From contig DUPH01000307.1 of the NCBI GenBank assembly GCA_012838435.1, positions 1 to 39,273 of the forward strand: a stretch of DNA of 39,273 nucleotides. Reading direction: 5' to 3'. Position 1 is the stretch's first letter. Each line of letters starts with the position of its first letter. The position numbers and the translations under genes are program-made. Source of the DNA: Lentisphaerota bacterium (GTDB lineage Bacteria > Verrucomicrobiota > Kiritimatiellia > RFP12 > UBA1067). The notes beneath the pieces are model-generated. The model was given only the letters and a program-made list of their open reading frames with translations, searched no databases and was not told the origin of the DNA. Of this stretch, positions 8,612 to 16,748 are shown piece by piece.

Positions 8612-8696
8612 TTAAGATCCAAGTTTCTTCAGCCCCTTGAAATACGGTGCCACCCGCCCCTTGTTGTAGGGCTTGAGCCCGATACACGTGAATCGT

Positions 8697-10040
8697 CTAA
8701 ATACCTGTCCCTTGGTTGCCGATCATGACGCGCGCGTCGCGCGGGCACTCGGCCGCGAACGCGGCGGTGCCTTCGTCAAGGACGAGGTTCACATGCTCGT
8801 CCCCCTCGACGAGCCCGTCGCGCAACGACAAGATTTCGACGGTCACGGAGGCCTCGCCGGCGGGGATTGTGGCGGAGAGCGGACGCTGCACAAAATCCAC
8901 TCCGTTTTCTGCGTCGCCTGAGAACGTGTAGGTCACCGTCAGCGGTTGCGAGAGGTCGCCGCCGCGCTTGATGCGGAACACGCCTGGGAACGATGAGCCC
9001 TCGGTCGTCCGGTCCACGTCGGGAACCACCCATACGGGCGGTTTAGCGTCGAGCGGTTCGCTGTAGGTCCACATCGTGCCCACTCTCGTGCCGACGTAAA
9101 GTTTGCGCCCCAGAACGCCGATGCTATGTGCATCCGACGGAGCGTTCGTGCTCAACGTCGTCCAATTCTGCAAGTTGGTTGTGCGCATCACCGTTCTATC
9201 GTACCCCAGCGTATACAGTGCCCCATCGGAAATCACGTAATCACATACGTAGTTTTGCGACACCGCCGTGGGAGCACCAGTGCCATTGAAGGAATGGAGG
9301 TAGTTATTGATCTTCAAAACCATGACCCCCGCAAAACTGGAAGTTTTGCTGCCGTACTGCCCGATGCCGTAGCTGTTCGTTGTCCATGTCGTGCCGTCAT
9401 ACGAACTGCATGCGCCGGACGAGCTGCTCTGTAAATACATTTTCCCGCCAACCGTGCCGACAAAATAGAAGCGGCTGTAGTCGTCGTCGAGGTACACTTC
9501 CTGATATCCGAGCGTCCACGTGTTGCCGTCGTCAACAGAGCGTTTTGCATGCGAGAGATGGTCGCCGCCAGAGCCCACGATCCACAAATCCTTGCCGTTA
9601 AATGTTGTAATGCCATAACAGTGTTCCATATATACGCTCTTGAACTGCCAGCCTTTGGAGTAATCAAGAACGGCCACGCCGGAATGCGTGCTGGGATCGA
9701 TCGGAGGCACATAGAGGCGTCCAAAAATCGGCGTGAAATAGTACACGGCCTCCGTCGTGAAGACGAATGGTTCGTCAAATGTTTTCGTCACGGGATCGTA
9801 TCCCGCTAGCGTTATCGGCCCGGTGTTGGCATTGTAGTCGCCAAAACCCGAATACAGGCGGCCGTTCCATCCCTGCACGGCACGGATGATTTTGCCGACG
9901 CTAGTCCTCTGCGCCTGCGCCCATTTGTTCACGACCTCCAGGCTCCAGACGTCGGGCGCGGCATCCGCCTGCAACGCGAACACCGTCCCTGCGATGGCCA
10001 TGAAAAAAATCCGGATGAAATACGTCGCATTGGCTTTCAT
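8697..10040 (-). CDS. Secreted propeller-like protein with C-terminal Calx-beta domain
   Basis: A 447-aa exported protein of unknown function. It has a signal peptide (1-28, ending ADA) followed by a region of short beta-rich repeats with W/G/Y patterns (about 30-330; motifs such as DLWIVGSGGD and DGNTW), as in sialidase/BNR-type propellers. A Calx-beta domain follows at about 335-442, recognised by RTTEGSS, FSGDAENGVDF and DGLVEGDEHVNLVL. The start at 10040 is chosen because AAGGAG stands 8 nt upstream and the signal peptide begins there. The longer frame up to 10211 is translated repeat DNA. The protein ends directly after the Calx-beta domain, and a coding-like tail in another frame follows. 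It has no operon partner. Confidence 0.8.
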   Translation of the reverse strand: MKANATYFIRIFFMAIAGTVFALQADAAPDVWSLEVVNKWAQAQRTSVGKIIRAVQGWNGRLYSGFGDYNANTGPITLAGYDPVTKTFDEPFVFTTEAVYYFTPIFGRLYVPPIDPSTHSGVAVLDYSKGWQFKSVYMEHCYGITTFNGKDLWIVGSGGDHLSHAKRSVDDGNTWTLGYQEVYLDDDYSRFYFVGTVGGKMYLQSSSSGACSSYDGTTWTTNSYGIGQYGSKTSSFAGVMVLKINNYLHSFNGTGAPTAVSQNYVCDYVISDGALYTLGYDRTVMRTTNLQNWTTLSTNAPSDAHSIGVLGRKLYVGTRVGTMWTYSEPLDAKPPVWVVPDVDRTTEGSSFPGVFRIKRGGDLSQPLTVTYTFSGDAENGVDFVQRPLSATIPAGEASVTVEILSLRDGLVEGDEHVNLVLDEGTAAFAAECPRDARVMIGNQGTGI

Positions 10041-10082
10041 TTCACGTGCTCCTTCGAGTTGTGTCGGTTCCGTTCTCTTTTG

Positions 10083-10169
10083 CTCTATAGCGGAAGGCGG
10101 CTCGCGGGACTCTCGCCCTCCAGCCTTCGCGTCTTTGCGCCTTCGCGTGAAACACCCGAGCAGTGCTCC
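10083..10169 (-). repeat. Family C hairpin repeat, reverse orientation
   Basis: A reverse-complement copy of the block at 3240-3322. It lies just upstream of the propeller gene and has the GCACTGCTC end at 10169 and the TTCCGC arm near 10090. The gap 10041-10668 contains only repeats: this copy, a 63-bp repeat, a half copy of family A, a partial family C, a family B element, a 105-bp heptad array and a terminal hairpin. Confidence 0.7.
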
Positions 10170-10195
10170 AAAAAACTTCGTGTAGTATAGGCAAA

Positions 10196-10216
10196 AACGC
10201 TCAACGTTCAATGTTC
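10196..10216. repeat. Three heptads (AACGTTC type)
   Basis: AACGCTC, AACGTTC and AATGTTC are consecutive, immediately before the 63-bp dispersed repeat. The same neighbour relation is seen at 29601-29760 in the opposite orientation. Confidence 0.6.
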
Positions 10217-10234
10217 AATCCAGCCGTAATCGGT

Positions 10235-10297
10235 AGTGATAGGGATGTGCGAAGGATCATGCGTTTCTGGTGAAAAGGGGAGCAAAGAGTCGGGAGC
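10235..10297 (+). repeat. 63-bp dispersed repeat, copy 1
   Basis: Runs from AGTGATAGGGATGTGCG to GAGTCGGGAGC. A nearly identical reverse copy lies at 29601-29662, with only a few substitutions and a 1-bp indel. Confidence 0.85.
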
Positions 10298-10338
10298 GCG
10301 GGCGTCCTCGCCCGCAACAATGTGCCTTGCAAAAGGGT

Positions 10339-10368
10339 GTGGCACGGGCATCTTGCCCGTGTTCCATG
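10339..10368 (+). repeat. Half copy of family A repeat
   Basis: Contains the left end GTGGCA and the first hairpin CACGGGCA-TCT-TGCCCGTG (10343-10361). The second hairpin and the TGCCAC end are absent. It is followed by three 9-mers of GACCTGATT type (10380-10406). Confidence 0.75.
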
Positions 10369-10407
10369 GTTTCATTTTTGACCTGATTGACCCGACTGAC
10401 CTGATTG

Positions 10408-10455
10408 GGAGGGCGAGTGTCCCCACGAGTCGCCTTCCGCTGTACGGAAGGATGG
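10408..10455 (+). repeat. Partial family C hairpin repeat
   Basis: Matches the 3' half of the element at 3240-3322, including CCTTCCGC-TGT-ACGGAAGG (10433-10451), in which the outermost loop-side pair is lost. Confidence 0.7.
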
Positions 10456-10479
10456 TTTCAGGTTTCATTGCGGAGCGCC

Positions 10480-10522
10480 GGGAGGGGCAAGCGTCTGCTT
10501 GCCCGGCGGCGCATGCGCCGCC
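10480..10522. repeat. Family B double-hairpin repeat
   Basis: A left end GGGAGG is followed by GGGCAAGC-GTCT-GCTTGCCC (10485-10504) and an 18-bp palindrome GGCGGCGC-AT-GCGCCGCC (10505-10522). The first hairpin is the family B second hairpin with the loop reversed. Confidence 0.7.
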
Positions 10523-10529
10523 CATTTGA

Positions 10530-10634
10530 GCGTTGAAAGTTGGGCGTTGGGCGTTAAAAGTTTTTTAACTCTGAACGCTGAACGTCGAACTCTGAACTCT
10601 GAAGTCGAAAACTCCTAAATCCTAACTCCTAAAT
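10530..10634. repeat. Array of 15 in-register heptads
   Basis: Fifteen consecutive 7-mers with no register slip. They begin GCGTTGA, AAGTTGG, GCGTTGG, pass a T-run near 10561-10566, continue as TGAACGC, TGAACGT, CGAACTC, and end as CCTAAAT, CCTAACT, CCTAAAT. The first and middle parts are imperfect reverse complements around the T-run, so a long imperfect hairpin is possible. A sister array is at 29677-29760. Confidence 0.85.
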
Positions 10635-10641
10635 CCTCCTT

Positions 10642-10669
10642 GGCTAAGGATGCTGGCGCATCCTTAGCC
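10642..10669 (-). terminator. Perfect 12-bp hairpin at the end of the nine-gene cluster
   Basis: GGCTAAGGATGC, loop TGGC, GCATCCTTAGCC. It touches the stop codon of the minus-strand permease gene. No T-run follows in the minus direction, so it may be an mRNA 3'-end stabiliser or a repeat rather than a classical intrinsic terminator. Confidence 0.55.
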
Positions 10670-11943
10670 TACTCGTGCCGCAGCGCGGTGAGAGGATCGA
10701 GCTGCGCGGCCTTCCATGCCGGGTGCGTCCCGAAGGTGATTCCCGTGATGACGGAGACCGCCAGCGCGACAATCAGCGATTCGGAGGTCACCACGGCCTT
10801 GAGACCGGTTTCGCCGCCCATGCGTGAAATCCATTCGGCGGCAGCGGCGGTCGCAATACCCAGTCCGGCACCGAGCCCGCCGCCGATGGAGGTCAGCAGC
10901 ACCGACTCGGCGAGGAACTGCCAGAGGATGTCGCGCTTGCGTGCGCCCAGCGCACGCCGCACACCGATCTCGCGCGTCCGCTCGAAGATGTTGGCGAGCA
11001 TGATATTCATGATGCCGATACCGCCTACCAGCAGGGAGATCGCGGCGATTGATGTCATCACCACGGTGAAGATGCGTTGCGTGCGCTGCGCGCTTTGCAG
11101 TAGCTCGTAAGGGACTTGCACCTCGTAGTCGACTTGCGCATGTGTCTCGCGCAGGTAGGTGCGCAGTCGGCCGGCTGTGCTGGGAATCGCATTGACGTTT
11201 TTTGCCGCGAGATAGAGGTAATCGTAATCCACCCGCTCCGCCATGCCGCGCCCCATCCGGACAGTGATGCCGCCCCAGAGAGACGTGGCCGTCTCCAACG
11301 GCATGCAGACGATGTTGTTGAGTTCGAGTTGCCCGCCGATGCGACCGCCCCCCGGACTCTCCATCAATCCCACCACGCGGAAGGAGGCGTTGCCGATGGC
11401 AATGGTTTGGCCGATGGGATCGCGGTGGCCGAAGAGTCGACGCGCGGCCTTGACGCCGACCACGCAGATCGGGTCAAGGATTTTGCCGTCGGTCGGCGCC
11501 AAAAAGCGGCTGCGTCTGTCCACCAGCCGACAGCGCGTCACCTCCAGAAAGTCTGGCGTGGTCGCGATGGCTTTGATGTCGGTGGATGCCTGTCCCAGAA
11601 AGATTTCCCGCCGCACTTCCATGACTGGCACGAGCAGGCGCACATTTTCGAAAACGGCGGCGATGTGCTCGACATCGCGCTGCGTGATGCCGTAGCGCTG
11701 GGTGTACGAACGGGTCGTCTGCGTCACGTTGCCTTCAGCCGGCTTCACCGAACGCAGGATGATGTTGTCGACACCCTGCGATTCGATCTGATGCAGGGCT
11801 TCGCGTCGTCCGCCCTCACCGATGGCCAACATAGCCACGACTGCGGCGATACCCAGCACAATGCCGAGTGTGGCCAACAGCGATCGTACCAGATGCCGCG
11901 TCAGACTCGCATAGACAGTCCGGGCCATTTCCAGCAGGTTCAT
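10669..11943 (-). CDS. MacB/FtsX-type ABC transporter permease
   Basis: A 424-aa inner-membrane subunit of a type VII (MacB-like) mechanotransmission ABC exporter. It has one N-terminal membrane segment (about 20-42), then a large periplasmic MacB core domain (about 45-270), then three C-terminal segments including SLLVGGIGIMNIML. The signature REIGVRRALGARKRDILWQFL follows, as in MacB and LolC/E. It overlaps its ATPase partner by 4 bp (ATGA-type junction) and is the last gene of the cluster. No MacA-like adaptor gene is adjacent. The substrate cannot be told from sequence; export of a lipoprotein, peptide or lipid-linked envelope component would fit the family. Confidence 0.88.
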   Translation of the reverse strand: MNLLEMARTVYASLTRHLVRSLLATLGIVLGIAAVVAMLAIGEGGRREALHQIESQGVDNIILRSVKPAEGNVTQTTRSYTQRYGITQRDVEHIAAVFENVRLLVPVMEVRREIFLGQASTDIKAIATTPDFLEVTRCRLVDRRSRFLAPTDGKILDPICVVGVKAARRLFGHRDPIGQTIAIGNASFRVVGLMESPGGGRIGGQLELNNIVCMPLETATSLWGGITVRMGRGMAERVDYDYLYLAAKNVNAIPSTAGRLRTYLRETHAQVDYEVQVPYELLQSAQRTQRIFTVVMTSIAAISLLVGGIGIMNIMLANIFERTREIGVRRALGARKRDILWQFLAESVLLTSIGGGLGAGLGIATAAAAEWISRMGGETGLKAVVTSESLIVALAVSVITGITFGTHPAWKAAQLDPLTALRHE

Positions 11944-12647
11944 GCTTCGCTGGCCCTCCCGTCATGGATCGTGACAGCTTGCGTAGCATAGGTACGGTAG
12001 GCCGGGTTGTGCGTCACCATGATGATGGTCTTGCCGCTGCGGTGCAACTCCTGAAAAATGCTCAGTACCTCCAGGCCGGTCTTTTCGTCAAGATTGCCGG
12101 TGGGTTCGTCGGCAAGGATGACCGGCGGGTCGTTGGCGAGCGCGCGCGCGATGGCGACGCGCTGGCATTGGCCGCCCGAGAGCTGGGTGGGGCGCGAGCC
12201 GTAACGGCCTTCCAGTCCGAAACGGTCCAGCAGCGCCTTGGCCCGCTGGCGCATGGTCGCGCGCGGAACACCCGCATACTGCATCGGTACACAGACGTTC
12301 TCAAGGATCGTCAGGTGCGACAACAGGTTGAACGACTGAAACACCATGCCGATCATTTTGCAGCGAACCGCCGATGTGGCGTCGTCATTCAGTCCCGACA
12401 CCGCGCGGCCCTCAAGCAGGTAGGTGCCGGAGGTGGGACGCATCAGCAGACCGAAGAGATTGAGCAGGGTCGACTTTCCCGAGCCAGACGGTCCCATCAC
12501 GGTCAAAAACGCACCGTGCTTCACGATGAGATCAGTGGGGCGCAACGCGAAAATCTGCGTGCCACCGGCTTCGTACGTTTTGCTCAGCCCGCGCAGTTCG
12601 ATCAACGGGGCTTGGGGCGCTGGCGTGTGCAGACGCGCGCCGCTCAT
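11940..12647 (-). CDS. MacB/LolD-type ABC transporter ATPase
   Basis: A 235-aa ATP-binding subunit that pairs with the downstream permease. Walker A is GPSGSGKST (52-60), the Q-loop is MVFQSFNLL, the signature is LSGGQ (156-160, followed by [10 protein letters not shown] where [10 protein letters not shown] is usual), Walker B and the catalytic Glu lie in ADEPTGNLD (179-187), and the H-loop is in MVTHNP. The GNLD D-loop and overall pattern are those of the MacB/LolD/FtsE family. The ATG start overlaps the end of the DUF4340 gene by 4 bp, so the two genes are probably translated together. Confidence 0.9.
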   Translation of the reverse strand: MSGARLHTPAPQAPLIELRGLSKTYEAGGTQIFALRPTDLIVKHGAFLTVMGPSGSGKSTLLNLFGLLMRPTSGTYLLEGRAVSGLNDDATSAVRCKMIGMVFQSFNLLSHLTILENVCVPMQYAGVPRATMRQRAKALLDRFGLEGRYGSRPTQLSGGQCQRVAIARALANDPPVILADEPTGNLDEKTGLEVLSIFQELHRSGKTIIMVTHNPAYRTYATQAVTIHDGRASEA

Positions 12648-14488
12648 GGCGTGAGTGGCTCCACGATACGGGCGGTCAAAATATCCAGCGATGGCCGATC
12701 AAGTACGAACAATACGTCTAGTCCGCGTACGGCCGCATAGCGTTTGCCGAAACCGGCCTCGCGCCCGATCCGGAGCGTTTTGCGCACAGCATCCCGCGCG
12801 TCAACGTCGATGCTGATCTCCAGCCAAGGCTCGCGAAGACCGCAAGCGGCGAGACGTTCAGGCTCTAGGCCCACGCCTTCAATGCGATCGGCTCGCAGGT
12901 TTTCGACGCAGACAAGCAGCGCGTGCAACCGCTCGTCGACGATGCGTCCGGCTGTTCCTTCGCCCAGATGCCACAGCGTCTCGCTGTTTTCGCGCTCCAC
13001 GACTGTGGCGGGCGTCCCTTCATGTATGACCGTAATCCGCCGTACGCTGGCGCGTGGCAGGTTCAACACATTCTTGTCGCGCAGGCTGAACAAACCGGCC
13101 ATATTGACAAGAGCCGGCGGCAGATTACTGGATGCGATCCGGTAGACCGTCGGCGCGTTTGTGAAGACCAGATCAAAAGCGGTGCCTTCCAGATTGCCGG
13201 GGGCAACCATAAAACGCCACGCGCCTTGCTCTGCAGTCAGTTCGACGTGACTGATCGGCAGGGAGCGTTCATGCGTCGCGGTTCGGGTGTCGTCCCCATT
13301 CTCGAAGATGGCGTCGGCCCTCAACCGCAATAACCGTTCGACCGTATCACGTACAGCAGGCTGATCCGCCTTGTCTGAGACCGGTGCCTCAAACCGCCAA
13401 AGACCATTGGTTTGGGTCAATACAAATAGCGCATCGCCCAGTTGAACCTGCAAGCGCCGCACGCCTGCGGCAGACCCGAAGAAGGGGCGCGGATCGCGCA
13501 AGTTTGCGACGGACAACTTGAAGGCATCGGCCACGGTGTTTGAGACTGCGCCGATTGCCCCGCCACCCGGCAAGAGCACATAGCAGAGCGATGCGGCACC
13601 GTCGAGCGTGTGCCCCAGGGTGATTTTTTCGGGCGTCGTATCACCGTTCTCCTGCACATTGATTTGGATTCCGGAATCAGGCCCCAATCCGTAAAGCCCC
13701 ATCCGTGTTTTAAGCGCGGAATCGGTTACGGTGACATCCAGGATGTTTGAGACTGTGGGCCAGACAAAATGTGTGAGCCTTGCTCCGTAAAGCGTGTCGA
13801 GAAGCGTGTCGATCCGTTCATCATCCGCCGCTGCCTCCGTCGGTTGAACCAGTCGCCAGGTGCCCGTCTCTTTTGACAGCGTGATGAAGGGGCGGCCGGG
13901 CGCACGCACTTCGAGCGCGCGGACTGCGCTGCGGACGCCGCTCAGCAATTTGCGCGAACGGAGATCGTCGGCGGTATGCGGGATCGCATCGAGCAGTGCG
14001 GCCGGCACGACCAAAACTTGGTCGGAGCCCTCAACGCGCAGGTAGAGTTCGTTGCCGAGTGGGGTGAGGGCGCCTAACAGGAATGATTCACTGCGCTGCA
14101 TACCTTCCAGCGTCACATGGACGCGGGGCGGCACCAGACCGAAATCACGCATAGAAAGTTCGCGCTTGCGGAGTTCCTGAAACGCAATGGCATCCTTGAC
14201 CCGCGCCGATTCAAACGCATCGAGCAGTTGCGCCACGGTGCCTTGCTCAATCTGCGCAGGAAAGGGTGCGGTCATGTGCCAGCGTCCGTCCACCAACTCG
14301 ACGCTCATCCGTGCTTCGCCGCGGTCGATGGTCAGACGCGTCACACGACCCAAAGCCTCATCGACCACACGCGAACGGACACTTTCCTCTGTGCCGAAGG
14401 TTTGCCGCCTTACATGCAGCCCCCATAGCAGCAACGCGCAAGCCGCGATGGCTGCCAATAAAAAAAGAATGGTTCGTCGGTTACCCAT
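12644..14488 (-). CDS. DUF4340 domain membrane-anchored protein
   Basis: A 614-aa protein with an N-terminal membrane anchor (about 6-24) and a long beta-rich extracytoplasmic part. The start RVTRLTIDRGEARMSVEL and the repeated pattern of an extended strand, W, then P with ADDLRSRKLL are typical of DUF4340 proteins, which commonly sit beside GldG-like ABC accessory genes. Several DUF4340-like units appear in tandem (about 40-200, 210-330 and 340-600 by eye). It lies 9 bp after the GldG-like gene. The molecular role of the family is not established; a periplasmic partner of the ABC complex is the natural inference. Confidence 0.82.
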   Translation of the reverse strand: MGNRRTILFLLAAIAACALLLWGLHVRRQTFGTEESVRSRVVDEALGRVTRLTIDRGEARMSVELVDGRWHMTAPFPAQIEQGTVAQLLDAFESARVKDAIAFQELRKRELSMRDFGLVPPRVHVTLEGMQRSESFLLGALTPLGNELYLRVEGSDQVLVVPAALLDAIPHTADDLRSRKLLSGVRSAVRALEVRAPGRPFITLSKETGTWRLVQPTEAAADDERIDTLLDTLYGARLTHFVWPTVSNILDVTVTDSALKTRMGLYGLGPDSGIQINVQENGDTTPEKITLGHTLDGAASLCYVLLPGGGAIGAVSNTVADAFKLSVANLRDPRPFFGSAAGVRRLQVQLGDALFVLTQTNGLWRFEAPVSDKADQPAVRDTVERLLRLRADAIFENGDDTRTATHERSLPISHVELTAEQGAWRFMVAPGNLEGTAFDLVFTNAPTVYRIASSNLPPALVNMAGLFSLRDKNVLNLPRASVRRITVIHEGTPATVVERENSETLWHLGEGTAGRIVDERLHALLVCVENLRADRIEGVGLEPERLAACGLREPWLEISIDVDARDAVRKTLRIGREAGFGKRYAAVRGLDVLFVLDRPSLDILTARIVEPLTP

Positions 14489-14497
14489 ATCCGCTTT

Positions 14498-16000
14498 CTA
14501 CCGCCTCGACCGCCTAGACGTCAGACAGAACACAAGGAAGACACAGAGTGGTATGACGCCTGCGGCACCCACCATAAAGAGAACCCACTCGCGTCGCGTA
14601 AAGCCGGTCACCAGTGTGGCATCGCCGCCTAGCGAGGGGGCCGACCCCATGTCGATGCCGGCCAGCCAAGCCATGGCGTTCACAAAAAAATCACGGTTAG
14701 CGCTGGCGCGCGAGGCCAGCATGCCGTTCATGACAAAATCGGTCTCGCCGATCACGCACAGGCGTGTCGGACGGAACGCCACATCCTTGGCGACACTGCC
14801 GCCGCGTTCGGAGACGGCTGCCACTGCTACCGGTCCCGGCAGCTCGGTTTGCGGATCGAATTGACGCGGGAAGACATGGGGGTGGCTTTCACCCCACCCG
14901 TCGGCATCGGTCGAGGCGAGCAGGGTGACCTTGGGCCGATCCGCGCCGGTCGGTGCAGAGGTTTCGTTCAGCGTTTGGATGCAACGGGCGTTATTGAAGA
15001 CCAGGGAGGCGTTCTTGAGTTCGCGCGTAATGACGTGGTCGGCGAAGTTCGAAAGCACGACCTCCTGACCGGAGAGCGTCTGCGGACCGACAGCAAAAAG
15101 CGGCAGCAACTTGACGCCCCATTTGGCCAGCACGTCTTCTATGCCAGTTGTGACATGAGGGGCAGCCAGATAGAGCAGCCGTCCACCATTCTGCAGGAAA
15201 CCGTCAAGCAGCGCGATCTCCTCCGCGTTCAGCGCATAGCGCGCACCGGCGATGACTAAGACGTGGCAATCATCGGGAATGCGGTTGAGTCCAGGCAACG
15301 TGAGAGGCTTAAGGTCAAAGCCGCCGCGATTCAGTTCACGGGCAATGTCCGAAAAACCATGCAGCTCATCGTAATCATCAAAGCGCACCTCGCCATGCCC
15401 TTGTATCCAGTAGACAATTGCCCTTTCGAAAGGCAGAGCTAAGCGTGCGATCGCTGCCGCGCATACACTTTCACCACGGAACACACCCAGTTCACGGTGG
15501 TTACGCGCGTTGAGTTCTTCGCGCGTGCGCAACAGGGAACGCTGTGCGATCATCTCGTCAAGTGTCACGACCAACCGGCGACGCTGGCGTTCCAGCAGTA
15601 AGGCATTTTCCGGTACCTTCTGCGCCGCGAGCTGTCCCGCCCGTGCCAGATCCCAGCGGGGATCAACGTACTGGATCACGATGTCGGCACCGGCCACGCT
15701 GCGCGAGGCTTGCCGCAAACCGCGCAACAGGCGCGAGACCGGTCTGAACATCGGGTGTCGGCGATCCATGAAACAGGTGATGCGGATCGACCCTTGCGTG
15801 TCGGCCAAAATGTCGCGCGTACGCGCCGAAACTTGCGTGACCTTGCCGACATTGACCTCCCACGTCAACGCTGTGTAGTAGCCCAGTGCTACGACCAAAA
15901 CGCAGAGTACGCCGCCCAGCACAATGGCCAGCAACGTGGAATTCTGCAAGGCGCGTCGTCCTGATTTCGGTGTCTTATCGGGAGTGGGTTCTTTTTTCAC
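14498..16000 (-). CDS. GldG-like ABC transporter auxiliary protein
   Basis: A 500-aa protein of the ABC_transp_aux (GldG) type. It has an N-terminal membrane segment (about 22-44), a large extracytoplasmic region starting VNVGKVTQVSARTRDIL, a central motif VYWIQGHGE, and a C-terminal membrane segment before SRRSRR. The start is set to GTG at 16000, 4 bp after the permease stop, with GGGGA 8 nt upstream. The frame is open further, to 16126, but that would overlap the permease by 122 bp and encodes an unlikely Cys-rich leader. In Bacteroidota, GldG works with GldA and GldF in gliding/secretion, but homologues are common in non-gliding bacteria. Confidence 0.85.
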   Translation of the reverse strand: MKKEPTPDKTPKSGRRALQNSTLLAIVLGGVLCVLVVALGYYTALTWEVNVGKVTQVSARTRDILADTQGSIRITCFMDRRHPMFRPVSRLLRGLRQASRSVAGADIVIQYVDPRWDLARAGQLAAQKVPENALLLERQRRRLVVTLDEMIAQRSLLRTREELNARNHRELGVFRGESVCAAAIARLALPFERAIVYWIQGHGEVRFDDYDELHGFSDIARELNRGGFDLKPLTLPGLNRIPDDCHVLVIAGARYALNAEEIALLDGFLQNGGRLLYLAAPHVTTGIEDVLAKWGVKLLPLFAVGPQTLSGQEVVLSNFADHVITRELKNASLVFNNARCIQTLNETSAPTGADRPKVTLLASTDADGWGESHPHVFPRQFDPQTELPGPVAVAAVSERGGSVAKDVAFRPTRLCVIGETDFVMNGMLASRASANRDFFVNAMAWLAGIDMGSAPSLGGDATLVTGFTRREWVLFMVGAAGVIPLCVFLVFCLTSRRSRR

Positions 16001-16004
16001 GGCA

Positions 16005-16748
16005 TCATCCCCGCAGACGCAACAGCGCCAGCAGTTTGGAACAGGCGAACAGGAAGAAGAGGGCCGTTGCGACATACAGCATAATAACGGATGTCGTAAA
16101 AAGCCCGGTCGAAAAATCATGCACATGCATCAGCAGCGGCATCCACGCCACGGAGGTGCGCACGCCGGGCAACCAGGCGAGAATCGCCGCATACACGGCA
16201 ATCGGCAGGGCGCTGCACACGACCAGCGAACTGACGGCGGCTGCCGCCTGATTACGGAAAAGCACTGAGATCATCGTGCCCGCTGCGCACCAGGTCGAGG
16301 CTTGTAACAACAGGATCAGGCTGGTCGCGGCGATCGCTGCGGCGCTGGGCCGCGCAAGCTGAGGCCCGGCTAACGCCGGCAAGAGCAGCGCTGGAACTAG
16401 CAGCGACAAGCCCAACGTCACGACGACGGCCGTCATGGCGGAGAAGAACTTGCCGAGGACGAGGTCACGCTCTCGGATTGGCGCGGACATCAACAGGTCG
16501 ATCATGCCGGTCGCACGCTCTTCGGCGAAAAGGCGCATGGTGAGCACGGCACACAGGATTGGCAGCCAAGGCGCGACCGACAGTCCCCAGACACTCTGGA
16601 TCTGCAACACGCTGCCTTCGTTGTTGCGCAGCATCATGACAAACGTCCAGCCATAGACCACCAGAAACGCTACCATCGGCACACCGCAGGAAAAAGCTCC
16701 CCGGAAGGCGCGGACCTCACGTAGCCAGATCACTCGGATTGCCTTCAT
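16005..16748 (-). CDS. ABC-2 type permease, GldF-like
   Basis: A 247-aa membrane protein with six hydrophobic segments. The N-terminus IRVIWLREVRAFRGAF and the loop FAEERATGMIDLLMSAPIRERDLVLGKFF are typical of ABC-2/GldF/NosY permeases. It overlaps the upstream ATPase gene by 4 bp and is followed by the GldG-like gene after 4 bp, the canonical order ATPase, permease, auxiliary protein. Substrate unknown. Confidence 0.88.
   Translation of the reverse strand: MKAIRVIWLREVRAFRGAFSCGVPMVAFLVVYGWTFVMMLRNNEGSVLQIQSVWGLSVAPWLPILCAVLTMRLFAEERATGMIDLLMSAPIRERDLVLGKFFSAMTAVVVTLGLSLLVPALLLPALAGPQLARPSAAAIAATSLILLLQASTWCAAGTMISVLFRNQAAAAVSSLVVCSALPIAVYAAILAWLPGVRTSVAWMPLLMHVHDFSTGLFTTSVIMLYVATALFFLFACSKLLALLRLRG

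Noticed and set aside
10041-10211. N-terminal extension of the propeller gene
   Set aside because: The extension encodes family C repeat sequence, while the internal Met at 10040 has AAGGAG and begins a signal peptide.
11116-12740. Two long plus-strand frames (291 and 290 codons)
   Set aside because: They are antisense to the MacB-like permease and ATPase, whose motifs and overlaps are clear.
16001-16126. Longer start for the GldG-like gene
   Set aside because: It would overlap the permease by 122 bp and give a Cys-rich leader. The GTG at 16000 has a ribosome binding site and normal spacing.
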